64,000 bases of DNA from Rhodospirillales bacterium (GTDB lineage: Bacteria > Pseudomonadota > Alphaproteobacteria > Micavibrionales > Micavibrionaceae), in assembly GCA_020638155.1 (NCBI GenBank), contig JACKJB010000001.1, positions 1,240,001-1,304,000 on the forward strand. The letters are read 5' to 3'. The position numbers and the translations under genes are program-made. Every line of letters begins with the position of its first letter. Within the stretch, counting starts at the first letter, position 1. Positions 45,524 to 52,603 of the stretch are shown here, in pieces. The notes under the pieces are model-generated. The model ran no database searches and had not been told where the DNA came from. It was given only the letters and a program-made list of their open reading frames with translations.

Positions 45524-46198
45524 TCAAGAATTACCGCGGCCGCACATGCCGGCTTTGGGAGACCAGTTCCAGCTGCGGACGTTCCAGGTATCGACATGGA
45601 CGAAATCGCTGCCGCTGTAATAGCCGACACCGCCGCGCTGCATGCACCAGGCGACATTGCGGATTTCGACCGTATCAATGCCGGGGACGCGGATATCAAT
45701 CGCATCACCTTCCATGTGGCGGGATTTTTTCGCCTGCCCGCCGCCATTGGCGCGGAGCATGGCATTGGTCGCTGGAGAGCGGTAGCCGGAGATGACGTGG
45801 AATACAATGTCCTGATCCGGGTGGCGGCGCTGAAGCTCTGTCTGCAGGCCGTGCAGCAGGTTCAGCAAATCAGCGCTGACCGTATGGCTGTGGCCGCTGC
45901 GGTGATCGCGCAGGAAATCTTTCATTTTATCCAGTTCGTTCTGGTCATAGTCACCATTACGCCAGAACGTCGTTTCGATCGTTTCATGTGTGTGGGTGTT
46001 GTAGAAGGCCAGCGTCCGCTCGCCCCCCTGCGTTTTCAAACCGCCAGAGTTTATGCCGGATGCCTGTGCCCAAAGCGGGAGAAGCATCACCATCATTGCC
46101 GCCGCGGCAATGGATAACCGTAAATACCGTAGAACCATTCGCCGGAAACTAATGGAGTCGAGATGAAGGCGCAAGCTTTTATCTATAGAAGGCCGCAA
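45524..46198 (-). CDS. DUF882 / YcbK-like M15-fold peptidase, exported
   Basis: A 224-residue exported protein. The hydrophobic core LSIAAAAMMVMLLPLWAQASG is a signal sequence; FRRMVLRYL before it resembles a twin-arginine motif, so Tat export is possible. The catalytic zinc-site pattern of M15A peptidases is present: GYRSPATNAML, SRHMEGDAIDIR (HxxGxAxD) and VHVDTWNVRSW (HVD). Relatives act on peptidoglycan, or are accessory proteins with that fold. The first codon is a TTG with weak support; an ATG at 46138 would keep the hydrophobic core but drop the RR pair. Confidence 0.88.
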   Translation of the reverse strand: MRPSIDKSLRLHLDSISFRRMVLRYLRLSIAAAAMMVMLLPLWAQASGINSGGLKTQGGERTLAFYNTHTHETIETTFWRNGDYDQNELDKMKDFLRDHRSGHSHTVSADLLNLLHGLQTELQRRHPDQDIVFHVISGYRSPATNAMLRANGGGQAKKSRHMEGDAIDIRVPGIDTVEIRNVAWCMQRGGVGYYSGSDFVHVDTWNVRSWNWSPKAGMCGRGNS

Positions 46199-46215
46199 AG
46201 ATGGTGGGGATAATG

Positions 46216-46241
46216 CCCCCTCTCCCTTCAGGGAGAGGGGG
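46216..46241. repeat. Dispersed repeat family C, copy 4
   Basis: CCCCCTCTCCC and GGGAGAGGGGG form a hairpin with loop TTCA-like. It lies 12 bases downstream of the gyrA stop and could act as its transcript end, though no T run follows on that strand. Confidence 0.8.
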
Positions 46242-46252
46242 AAATCGATAAA

Positions 46253-49039
46253 TTACTCTTCAGAGTCAGAGGCTTCCGGCTCATCCGCATCGGGAGCTTC
46301 GGCCTCTGCGACTTCTGCGGCTTCTGCGTCTGCCGGGGCAACTGTTTGCTCTGCTGCGGTGACGTCTTCTTCTTCGTCTTCTTCGATCAGCCAGGCGACG
46401 GACATGACCGTTTCGTCCTCGGCGACCTTGAACAGGGTCACACCCTGGGCGCTGCGGCCGGTGAAGCGGACGTCACGGACCGGTGTACGGATCAGCTTGC
46501 CCTTGTCGGTGACCAGCATGACCTGGTGGTCGTCGGTCACCGGGAAGGTTGCGACAACCGCACCGCCGTTTTTCTTGGTGAGGCCCATATTGACCACGCC
46601 TTGCCCGCCACGGCCGGTGACCCGGTATTCGTAGCTGGAGGTCCGTTTGCCAAAGCCTTTTTCGGAGACGCTGAGCAGGAACTGCTCTTTATCCTGCAGC
46701 TCTTTGAAACGCTCTTCGGACAGTTCGACGCCACCGGCTTCGAATTCCATGCCCTCTTCGTCCGCGCCGCGCAACTGGCTCGCGATTTTCAGATAGGCGG
46801 TCCGTTCGTCCGGTTCACTTTCGACATGTTTAAGGATCGACATCGAAATGACTTCGTCGCCTTTACCCAGCTTCACGCCGCGCACCCCGGTCGAGGTCCG
46901 TCCGGCAAACAGGCGGACATCGCCTACAGCGAAACGGATCGCTTTGCCCAGACGGGTTGCCAGCATGATATCTTCGTCAAAGCGGCAGATTTTTACCGAC
47001 ACCAGCGACTCATCATCACCGAGTTTCATCGCAATCAGGCCGTTGGAGCGGATATTTTTGAAGTCCGTCAGCTTGTTCCGGCGGATCGTGCCGTGCGATG
47101 TCGCGAAAACGATATCGAGTTGATCCCACAACTCTTCATCTTCCGGCAAGCGGAGATAAACGGACACATATTCGTCCTGCTCCAGCGGCAACAGGTTTAC
47201 CAGCGCCTTGCCGCGCGATTGCGGGCTCGCCAGCGGGAGTTGCCAGACTTTCATCTTGTGCACGATCCCGCGGGACGTGAAGAACAGGATCGGGGTGTGG
47301 GTGCTGCCGACGAACAGGTCGGAAACGAAATCCTCGTCCTTCAGCGCTGTCCCGCTGCGGCCTTTACCGCCGCGGCGCTGCGCCCGGTAGGTGTCGAGCG
47401 GCACCCGCTTGACGTAGCCGCCGTTGGTGACGGTGACGACCATGTCTTCACGCTGGATCAGTTCTTCGATGTCTTCTTCGAATTCGATATCCAGAAGTTC
47501 GGTCCGGCGGGGCGTTGCGTATTTGGCTTTGATTTCATCAAGCTCGCCGCGCATCACATCCATCAGTTTTTCGCGGCTGCCGAGGATCGCCAGGAATTCA
47601 GCAATCCGGTCGGTGATTTCTTTAAGCTCGTCACCGATCTTGTCACGCTCCAGCCCTGTCAGGCGGTGCAGGCGCAGATCAAGGATCGCCCTGGCCTGGG
47701 TTTCAGAAAGCTGGTATTTGCCGTCCACAACAGGGTATTCCGGATCGTCGATCAGCGCGATCAGCGGTTCGATATCGCTGGCAGGCCATGGCTTGGCCAG
47801 CAGTTGTTCGCGCGCCGTGACCGGGTCTTTGGCTTCGCGGATCAGCTTAATCACATCATCTATATTCGCCACGGCCACAGCCAGGCCGGCCAAAACGTGG
47901 GCGCGGTCGCGGGCTTTGCCCAGTTCAAAGATCGTGCGGCGGGTAATGACTTCTTCGCGGAAACGGATAAAGGCATGGATAAAGTCATGCAACTTCAGCA
48001 TTTCCGGGCGGCCACGATTCAGGGCCACCATATTGGCCGGGAACGTGGTTTGCAGCGCGGTGTGCTTGTAAAGCTGGTTCAACACGACGTCGGCGTTCGC
48101 GCCGCGCTTGAGCTCAACCACAATCCGCACGCCATCACGGTCGGATTCATCGCGGATTTCGCTGATATCCTCAACGATTTTCTCGCGGGCGACTTCGCCA
48201 AGCCGTTCCAGCAGGCGGCCTTTATTGACCTGGTACGGGACTTCGGTCACGACGATCGCTTCGCGTTTTTCGCCGACAGGTTCGAACTCGGCCTTGGCGC
48301 GCATCGGCATGGAGCCGCTGCCGGTGTGATAGGCCGACATGATGCCGTTACGGCCCAGAATCTGGCCCCCGGTCGGGAAGTCAGGCCCCGGAATATACTG
48401 GATCAGCTCATCCGTGGTGATTTCCGGGTTCTCAATGTAGGCATGGCAAGCGTCGATGACTTCGCCCAGATTATGCGGCGGAATGTTGGTCGCCATCCCA
48501 ACGGCGATCCCGCCCGCGCCGTTCACCAGCAGGTTCGGCACACGTGACGGCAGGACGTCAGGTTCTTTGAGCGATTCGTCATAGTTCGGATGGAAATCGA
48601 CCGTATCCTTGTCGATATCATCAAGAATGGTTTCGGCAGCCTTGGTCAGGCGCGCTTCGGTATAACGCATCGCGGCAGGCGGATCACCGTCCATCGAACC
48701 GAAGTTCCCCTGCCCGTCCACCAGCGGCAAACGCATCGAGAAATCCTGCGCCATACGGACCATCGCATCATAAATCGCGAAATCACCGTGCGGGTGATAT
48801 TGACCCATGACATCACCGACGATGCGGGCAGACTTACGATAAGGCTTATCAGAGGTATAACCGCCCTGGCGCATGGCATAGAGAATACGGCGGTGCACGG
48901 GTTTCAGACCGTCCCGGATATCAGGCAGCGCCCGGCTGACGATAACGCTCATGGCGTAATCGAGATAGGACGTTTTCATTTCCTCTTCGAGGGAAATACC
49001 CGGCAATTCGTCTCCGCCGGAAACCGCAGAATCACTCAT
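46253..49039 (-). CDS. gyrA: DNA gyrase subunit A
   Basis: The breakage-reunion subunit of gyrase, introducing negative supercoils with GyrB. The 928 residues include the winged-helix region (GDVMGQYHPHGD), the catalytic Tyr126 in PPAAMRYTEAR, a coiled-coil gate, and the C-terminal pinwheel beginning with the gyrase-specific box QRRGGKG. The last 40 residues are an acidic Ala/Glu/Asp tail. The position matching E. coli Ser83 is Phe87 here (HPHGDFAIYD), while the Asp87 equivalent (Asp91) is kept. Ser83-to-Phe is a known quinolone-resistance change in other bacteria. The ATG is MSDSAVSGG. Confidence 0.97.
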   Translation of the reverse strand: MSDSAVSGGDELPGISLEEEMKTSYLDYAMSVIVSRALPDIRDGLKPVHRRILYAMRQGGYTSDKPYRKSARIVGDVMGQYHPHGDFAIYDAMVRMAQDFSMRLPLVDGQGNFGSMDGDPPAAMRYTEARLTKAAETILDDIDKDTVDFHPNYDESLKEPDVLPSRVPNLLVNGAGGIAVGMATNIPPHNLGEVIDACHAYIENPEITTDELIQYIPGPDFPTGGQILGRNGIMSAYHTGSGSMPMRAKAEFEPVGEKREAIVVTEVPYQVNKGRLLERLGEVAREKIVEDISEIRDESDRDGVRIVVELKRGANADVVLNQLYKHTALQTTFPANMVALNRGRPEMLKLHDFIHAFIRFREEVITRRTIFELGKARDRAHVLAGLAVAVANIDDVIKLIREAKDPVTAREQLLAKPWPASDIEPLIALIDDPEYPVVDGKYQLSETQARAILDLRLHRLTGLERDKIGDELKEITDRIAEFLAILGSREKLMDVMRGELDEIKAKYATPRRTELLDIEFEEDIEELIQREDMVVTVTNGGYVKRVPLDTYRAQRRGGKGRSGTALKDEDFVSDLFVGSTHTPILFFTSRGIVHKMKVWQLPLASPQSRGKALVNLLPLEQDEYVSVYLRLPEDEELWDQLDIVFATSHGTIRRNKLTDFKNIRSNGLIAMKLGDDESLVSVKICRFDEDIMLATRLGKAIRFAVGDVRLFAGRTSTGVRGVKLGKGDEVISMSILKHVESEPDERTAYLKIASQLRGADEEGMEFEAGGVELSEERFKELQDKEQFLLSVSEKGFGKRTSSYEYRVTGRGGQGVVNMGLTKKNGGAVVATFPVTDDHQVMLVTDKGKLIRTPVRDVRFTGRSAQGVTLFKVAEDETVMSVAWLIEEDEEEDVTAAEQTVAPADAEAAEVAEAEAPDADEPEASDSEE

Positions 49040-49272
49040 ATTACAGCGACTTTCTTAGTTCTGTTTTAAATCCTGTCAGTTCTAGCAAGTTTTGCCGCCC
49101 GAAACAACGGCAAAATAAAGGATTTCCCCCGGTTTCAATACCTGCTTAATCAATACCAGGGAATCACCCAGGCACAAGTATCCAGAGTGTTCTATTTGTC
49201 AAAATAACTTGCATTTCAAACAAAAGAGTCTTATTTTTATGAAAAACATCATTACTGCATGGAAACGATAAA

Positions 49273-49515
49273 ATGAACGCGCACAACGACACATTGACAG
49301 CTACATACAACCGAAACAGTATGCTTAGTAAAGGACTCGCTCTTTTTTGTGCTGTAGGCGTCATGGCCGGTGCAGCGTGCGGCGTAGCTTATGATAGCTA
49401 TCTGCCCCTTATCACCACAGCGATGTCAGCACTAGGCCTTTACGCCTCGGCAAAGTCGGTCGGAACATCACAAGCAAACACTTCTGTGGTACCGCCACAA
49501 GAGAGCAGACTGTAG
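49273..49515 (+). CDS. Small hypothetical membrane protein
   Basis: An 80-residue protein with a hydrophobic segment at about 19-36 (GLALFCAVGVMAGAACGVAY) and a second weaker one (LITTAMSALGLYASAK). GGAAACGATAAA precedes the ATG. The 233-base gap upstream, after gyrA's start, holds no further gene that I can see. It converges with the DUF2059 gene. Function unknown; loosely similar in design to the small protein at 44.6 kb. Confidence 0.55.
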   Translation: MNAHNDTLTATYNRNSMLSKGLALFCAVGVMAGAACGVAYDSYLPLITTAMSALGLYASAKSVGTSQANTSVVPPQESRL

Positions 49516-49536
49516 AACACCATCGAGAAATATCGG

Positions 49537-49977
49537 TCAGGGCTGGCCGCCCGCACCACCCGTGCGGATCTCCATCAAAGCCTGATCTATTCTTTTGATG
49601 ATTTCAGGTTCGACAATCGTCTGATAAATAGGCATTTTTTCTTCGATCGCCTTGCCTTCGGGAGACCCGTAATAATCGAGCATCTTTTGCAGTTCGGCTT
49701 CGGAGAAGGTTTCCGCCATCGCATTGACGGAAATATCGGTCAGGGTTTTCTGGTCGAAAACCTGCAACATTTTGGAGATAAACAATTCCTGTTTGTCTTC
49801 CGGATACCGCAATGCCAGTTGCCGGACGGCGGATTCGATCTGGACCGCCATCGGTTTGACCTTATGCATTTCATGCGCCAGCTGGACCCGTTTTTCCAGC
49901 GCCGCATCCTGCGCCCAGGCAGAAGGCACCAAGAGGACTGTCAGCAACAGTGCGAAAAGGAAATGTTTTACAGCCAT
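49537..49977 (-). CDS. DUF2059 family periplasmic protein
   Basis: A 146-residue protein. Residues 1-22 are a signal peptide ending VPSAWA. The mature part is helical, and FSEAELQKMLDYYGSPEGKAIEEKMP is the family signature (written here in parts: SEAELQKMLDYYGSPEGKAI). DUF2059 function is unknown. It lies 37 bases from ssb on the same strand and could be cotranscribed. Confidence 0.87.
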   Translation of the reverse strand: MAVKHFLFALLLTVLLVPSAWAQDAALEKRVQLAHEMHKVKPMAVQIESAVRQLALRYPEDKQELFISKMLQVFDQKTLTDISVNAMAETFSEAELQKMLDYYGSPEGKAIEEKMPIYQTIVEPEIIKRIDQALMEIRTGGAGGQP

Positions 49978-50014
49978 ATTTTGTGTCTCCTGCTTTTAGA
50001 AATGCCGGGTTGTC

Positions 50015-50494
50015 CTAGAACGGAATTTCGTCTTCCAGTTCGTCGACCGCTGCGGCCGGAGCCGCACCGCCCATACTGCCGCCAGCCGGAGCCGATTCGA
50101 ACGGCGGTGGGGTGTTGTCCTGAAAGCTGCTGCCGCCGCCGGAGCGGCTATCAAGCATGGTCAGTTCGCCACGGAACGGGCGCAGGACAACTTCGGTCGT
50201 GTATTTTTCAACGCCGTTCTGGTCGGTCCATTTGCGGGTTTCGAGCTGGCCTTCGATATAAACCTTGGAACCTTTTTTGATGTAGTTTTCAATCACGTGG
50301 ATCAGGCCCTGGTTAAATACGGCGATGCGATGCCATTCGGTTTTTTCCTTACGCTCTCCGGTAGCCTTGTCTTTCCAGCTTTCCGAGGTTGCGATGGAAA
50401 AACTGGCGACCTTGTCACCGGATTGCATGGAACGGATTTCGGGGTCCTGCCCCAGATTTCCAACGAGAATAACTTTATTTACACTGCCAGCCAC
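50015..50494 (-). CDS. ssb: Single-stranded DNA-binding protein
   Basis: Protects single-stranded DNA in replication, recombination and repair. The 159 residues have the N-terminal OB fold (VNKVILVGNLGQDPEIR, SFSIATSESWKD, EWHRIAVFNQGL, VYIEGQLETRKW) to about residue 110, then a Gly/Pro/Ala-rich linker and the conserved acidic tip DELEDEIPF that recruits partner proteins. The start is a GTG with AGAGGTGCAGTT before it. uvrA is normally its divergent neighbour; here an AAA+ gene lies between. Confidence 0.97.
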   Translation of the reverse strand: MAGSVNKVILVGNLGQDPEIRSMQSGDKVASFSIATSESWKDKATGERKEKTEWHRIAVFNQGLIHVIENYIKKGSKVYIEGQLETRKWTDQNGVEKYTTEVVLRPFRGELTMLDSRSGGGSSFQDNTPPPFESAPAGGSMGGAAPAAAVDELEDEIPF

Positions 50495-50806
50495 AACTGC
50501 ACCTCTTTATATTGGTCGATAAATTGAATATGGGCTTACTATAACTATCATCAAGCGGAATAAAAGCGGTTTTTCAAAACGCTCCACGGTTTGCAGCAGC
50601 ATCATTTTATTTTCACAAGACCGCGGCACTTACTTTTTCTTTTACATCATAGATATAGAACTTTTTCTTGAGGCCGCAAGGCAGGCACAATGATGTTTTA
50701 ATCTGCGGAAAGGCCAATTCTCCGCCTTGTAATGCCGAAATTTTTCTGCTCTAATCCTCGCAATAAAGAAATAAAAAAACACTAAATTGAACAGGGAGAG
50801 TATAGA
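50495..50806. other. Intergenic region between ssb and AAA+ gene
   Basis: 312 AT-rich bases that must hold the divergent promoters of ssb and the AAA+ gene. I see no gene, no SOS box and no clear RNA structure. The last 20 bases carry the unusual ribosome binding site of the AAA+ gene. Confidence 0.5.
50787..50798 (+). promoter_or_regulatory. AAA+ gene ribosome binding region, complementary to the small RNAs
   Basis: TTGAACAGGGAG ends eight bases before the ATG and includes the Shine-Dalgarno AGGGAG. Its reverse complement CTCCCTGTTCAA is present exactly in both small RNAs (11237-11248 on plus; 57717-57728 on minus). Confidence 0.6.
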
Positions 50807-52462
50807 ATGAGTCTGCGGAACGACTTTCATGTCGCCGATGTCCATACTGCTGCGTATCACGCAATAGGACGCTTCATTACAACGGCGATAAAATTTACGG
50901 AAACGCCAGATATCAAAGCGGCATTCAGCCATGCGCCTGAGAAGCTAACCAAAGGGCGTGATTTAACGCAGATGGTTCTGGATGATGCGATGGATGCGTT
51001 TGCCACTATTATGGCCACGACCATAAAGCAAAACCAAGATGTCAGCTTTGACGATATTCCGCACGAATTCTTCCTGAAGATGATGCGCCATCGCCACGGC
51101 CAGAGAATCACGAAAGAACAGGCCAAGGAAACTCTCAAGGACGTCATCGACTTTAAGATGAAGCAGCGGGAGCCTATGGGCGGTGTGATGAAACGCCATA
51201 ACTTGCCTGCATTTTTAGAAGTCATTATGGACGACATCAAGCCGCAGATCCTTGCTTCGCTGACCAATAGCTGGGGCAATGTTCTGAAAGGATTCAGCAC
51301 ACTGATGATGTCAGAAGATGCCGCCACGGCGCATTTGGCTGCGCAAGATCTGGTCAGCTCGACCAACTTAAGAATCCAGCGTCATATTGATGCTGCCATG
51401 CAGTTGGAGCAAGCCCTCGGTCAGAATGGCGCCAACGATAACGGCAAAGACGAAGACGAAGGCGTTAAGATCCACAAAGTTGAAGAGCTTGAGGATATTG
51501 AAACGGAAATGGGACGCCTGATCGGTATGGAAGAGCCGAAAGAGCTGATCCGTGAGATCGAAGCCCGTGTGCGCCACCTGCGTATTCTTAAAGATGCCGG
51601 TTTGAATTCCGATAAAGACGGCGGCGGGATCGAACACTTTGTCTTTACCGGGAACCCGGGGACAGGGAAAACGACCTTTGCCCGCCTGATCGGCAAGATC
51701 TACAAGGATAACGGCATGCTTGAAAAAGGGCACGTTGTTGAGGCCGATCGCGGTGACCTTGTTGCAGGCTATGTCGGGCAGACCGCCCTGAAGACCAAGA
51801 AGGTCATCAACCAGGCGCTTGATGGCGTGTTGTTCATTGACGAGGCCTACCTTCTGAAAGGCGAAGGCCAAGACTTCGGCAAGGAAGCCATGGGGACGCT
51901 GCTTAAGTCTATGGAAGTCAACAAAGACAGACTGGTTGTCGTGATCGCGGGTTATCCGGGTCCGATGAATGAACTGGTCAAATCAAACCCCGGTCTGTCC
52001 CGCCGCTTCAAATATCACATGAACTATCCGGACTTCTCCAACGAAGCCCTGATGGAGATCTTTGATATGAACATGAACAAATGGAAACGGACGATTACCG
52101 ATGAAGCCCGGACCAAGGCGCAAGCCATGCTGATGGACAACAAACGCCGCATGGGTGAGCATTTCGGGAACGCCGGGACGGTGGAGAACCTTGTCGAACT
52201 GCTCAACAACAAGCTTTCGCTCAAGCTTGAAAATGACGGTACCTTGCAGGAATATGAGGATCTGAAATCCAAGAAGGCTCCTATTCCGCAGGATCTGAAA
52301 GACAAGCTGATTACCATCACGCCTGATATTGTCGAGCAGATCAGGCTTGAGGCGTCAACAAAAGGCCATCATAACGGCGGCGAGATTGATGCCGCCAGAC
52401 TTGGCGAGCGTAAAATGGCTGATAATCCGGCACCGGCAACGCCGAAGCTGGGCAACGGTTAA
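50807..52462 (+). CDS. AAA+ ATPase of the CbbX/SpoVK type with helical N-terminal extension
   Basis: A 551-residue protein. Residues 1-200 are helical and unfamiliar (RFITTAIKF, DAMDAFATIMATTI). Residues about 235-500 are an AAA+ domain: MGRLIGMEEPKELI as the entry helix, Walker A GNPGTGKTT (282-290), pore-loop-like region RGDLVAGYVGQTA, Walker B VLFIDEAYLL (341-350), and arginine-finger region NPGLSRRFKYHM. That order matches CbbX, the Rubisco activase of some proteobacteria, and SpoVK. No Rubisco gene is present, so the client is unknown. The C-terminus is polar. A clear terminator follows. Confidence 0.87.
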   Translation: MSLRNDFHVADVHTAAYHAIGRFITTAIKFTETPDIKAAFSHAPEKLTKGRDLTQMVLDDAMDAFATIMATTIKQNQDVSFDDIPHEFFLKMMRHRHGQRITKEQAKETLKDVIDFKMKQREPMGGVMKRHNLPAFLEVIMDDIKPQILASLTNSWGNVLKGFSTLMMSEDAATAHLAAQDLVSSTNLRIQRHIDAAMQLEQALGQNGANDNGKDEDEGVKIHKVEELEDIETEMGRLIGMEEPKELIREIEARVRHLRILKDAGLNSDKDGGGIEHFVFTGNPGTGKTTFARLIGKIYKDNGMLEKGHVVEADRGDLVAGYVGQTALKTKKVINQALDGVLFIDEAYLLKGEGQDFGKEAMGTLLKSMEVNKDRLVVVIAGYPGPMNELVKSNPGLSRRFKYHMNYPDFSNEALMEIFDMNMNKWKRTITDEARTKAQAMLMDNKRRMGEHFGNAGTVENLVELLNNKLSLKLENDGTLQEYEDLKSKKAPIPQDLKDKLITITPDIVEQIRLEASTKGHHNGGEIDAARLGERKMADNPAPATPKLGNG

Positions 52463-52485
52463 AATAATCCTTTTTGCTTCAAAGA

Positions 52486-52517
52486 AAGCCGCCCTGATAA
52501 AAAGGGGCGGCTTTTTT
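52486..52517 (+). terminator. Rho-independent terminator after AAA+ gene
   Basis: AAGCCGCCC and GGGCGGCTT form a nine-base-pair stem followed by TTTTT. It separates the AAA+ gene from uvrA. Confidence 0.88.
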
Positions 52518-52574
52518 ATATTTATGCTGTTTTTTTTGTGGGCAGGCTTTATATAAGTCTGGTATAAACAATGA

Positions 52575-52589
52575 GAACATTTTAGGAAC
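52575..52589 (+). promoter_or_regulatory. SOS box (GAAC-N7-GAAC) upstream of uvrA
   Basis: GAAC ATTTTAG GAAC exactly matches the alphaproteobacterial LexA operator (GTTC-N7-GTTC read on the other strand). It sits 15 bases before the uvrA start and next to TATAAA (52563-52568), which can serve as the -10 element, so LexA would block initiation. Confidence 0.8.
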
Positions 52590-52603
52590 ATCTGTTTTGT
52601 ATT

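Noticed and set aside
46216..46241. Family C hairpin after gyrA as a proven terminator
   Set aside because: The stem is strong but lacks a T run on the gyrA strand, and the same hairpin occurs where no terminator is expected, so it is listed as a repeat.
46346..48547. A 733-codon open frame antisense to gyrA
   Set aside because: It lies wholly opposite a clearly conserved gyrA. Its composition is that of a mirror frame, and it has no recognisable domain or ribosome binding site.
50807..52462. AAA+ protein as true CbbX (Rubisco activase)
   Set aside because: No Rubisco or Calvin-cycle gene is in the window, and the long N-terminal extension is atypical. Kept as CbbX/SpoVK-type only.
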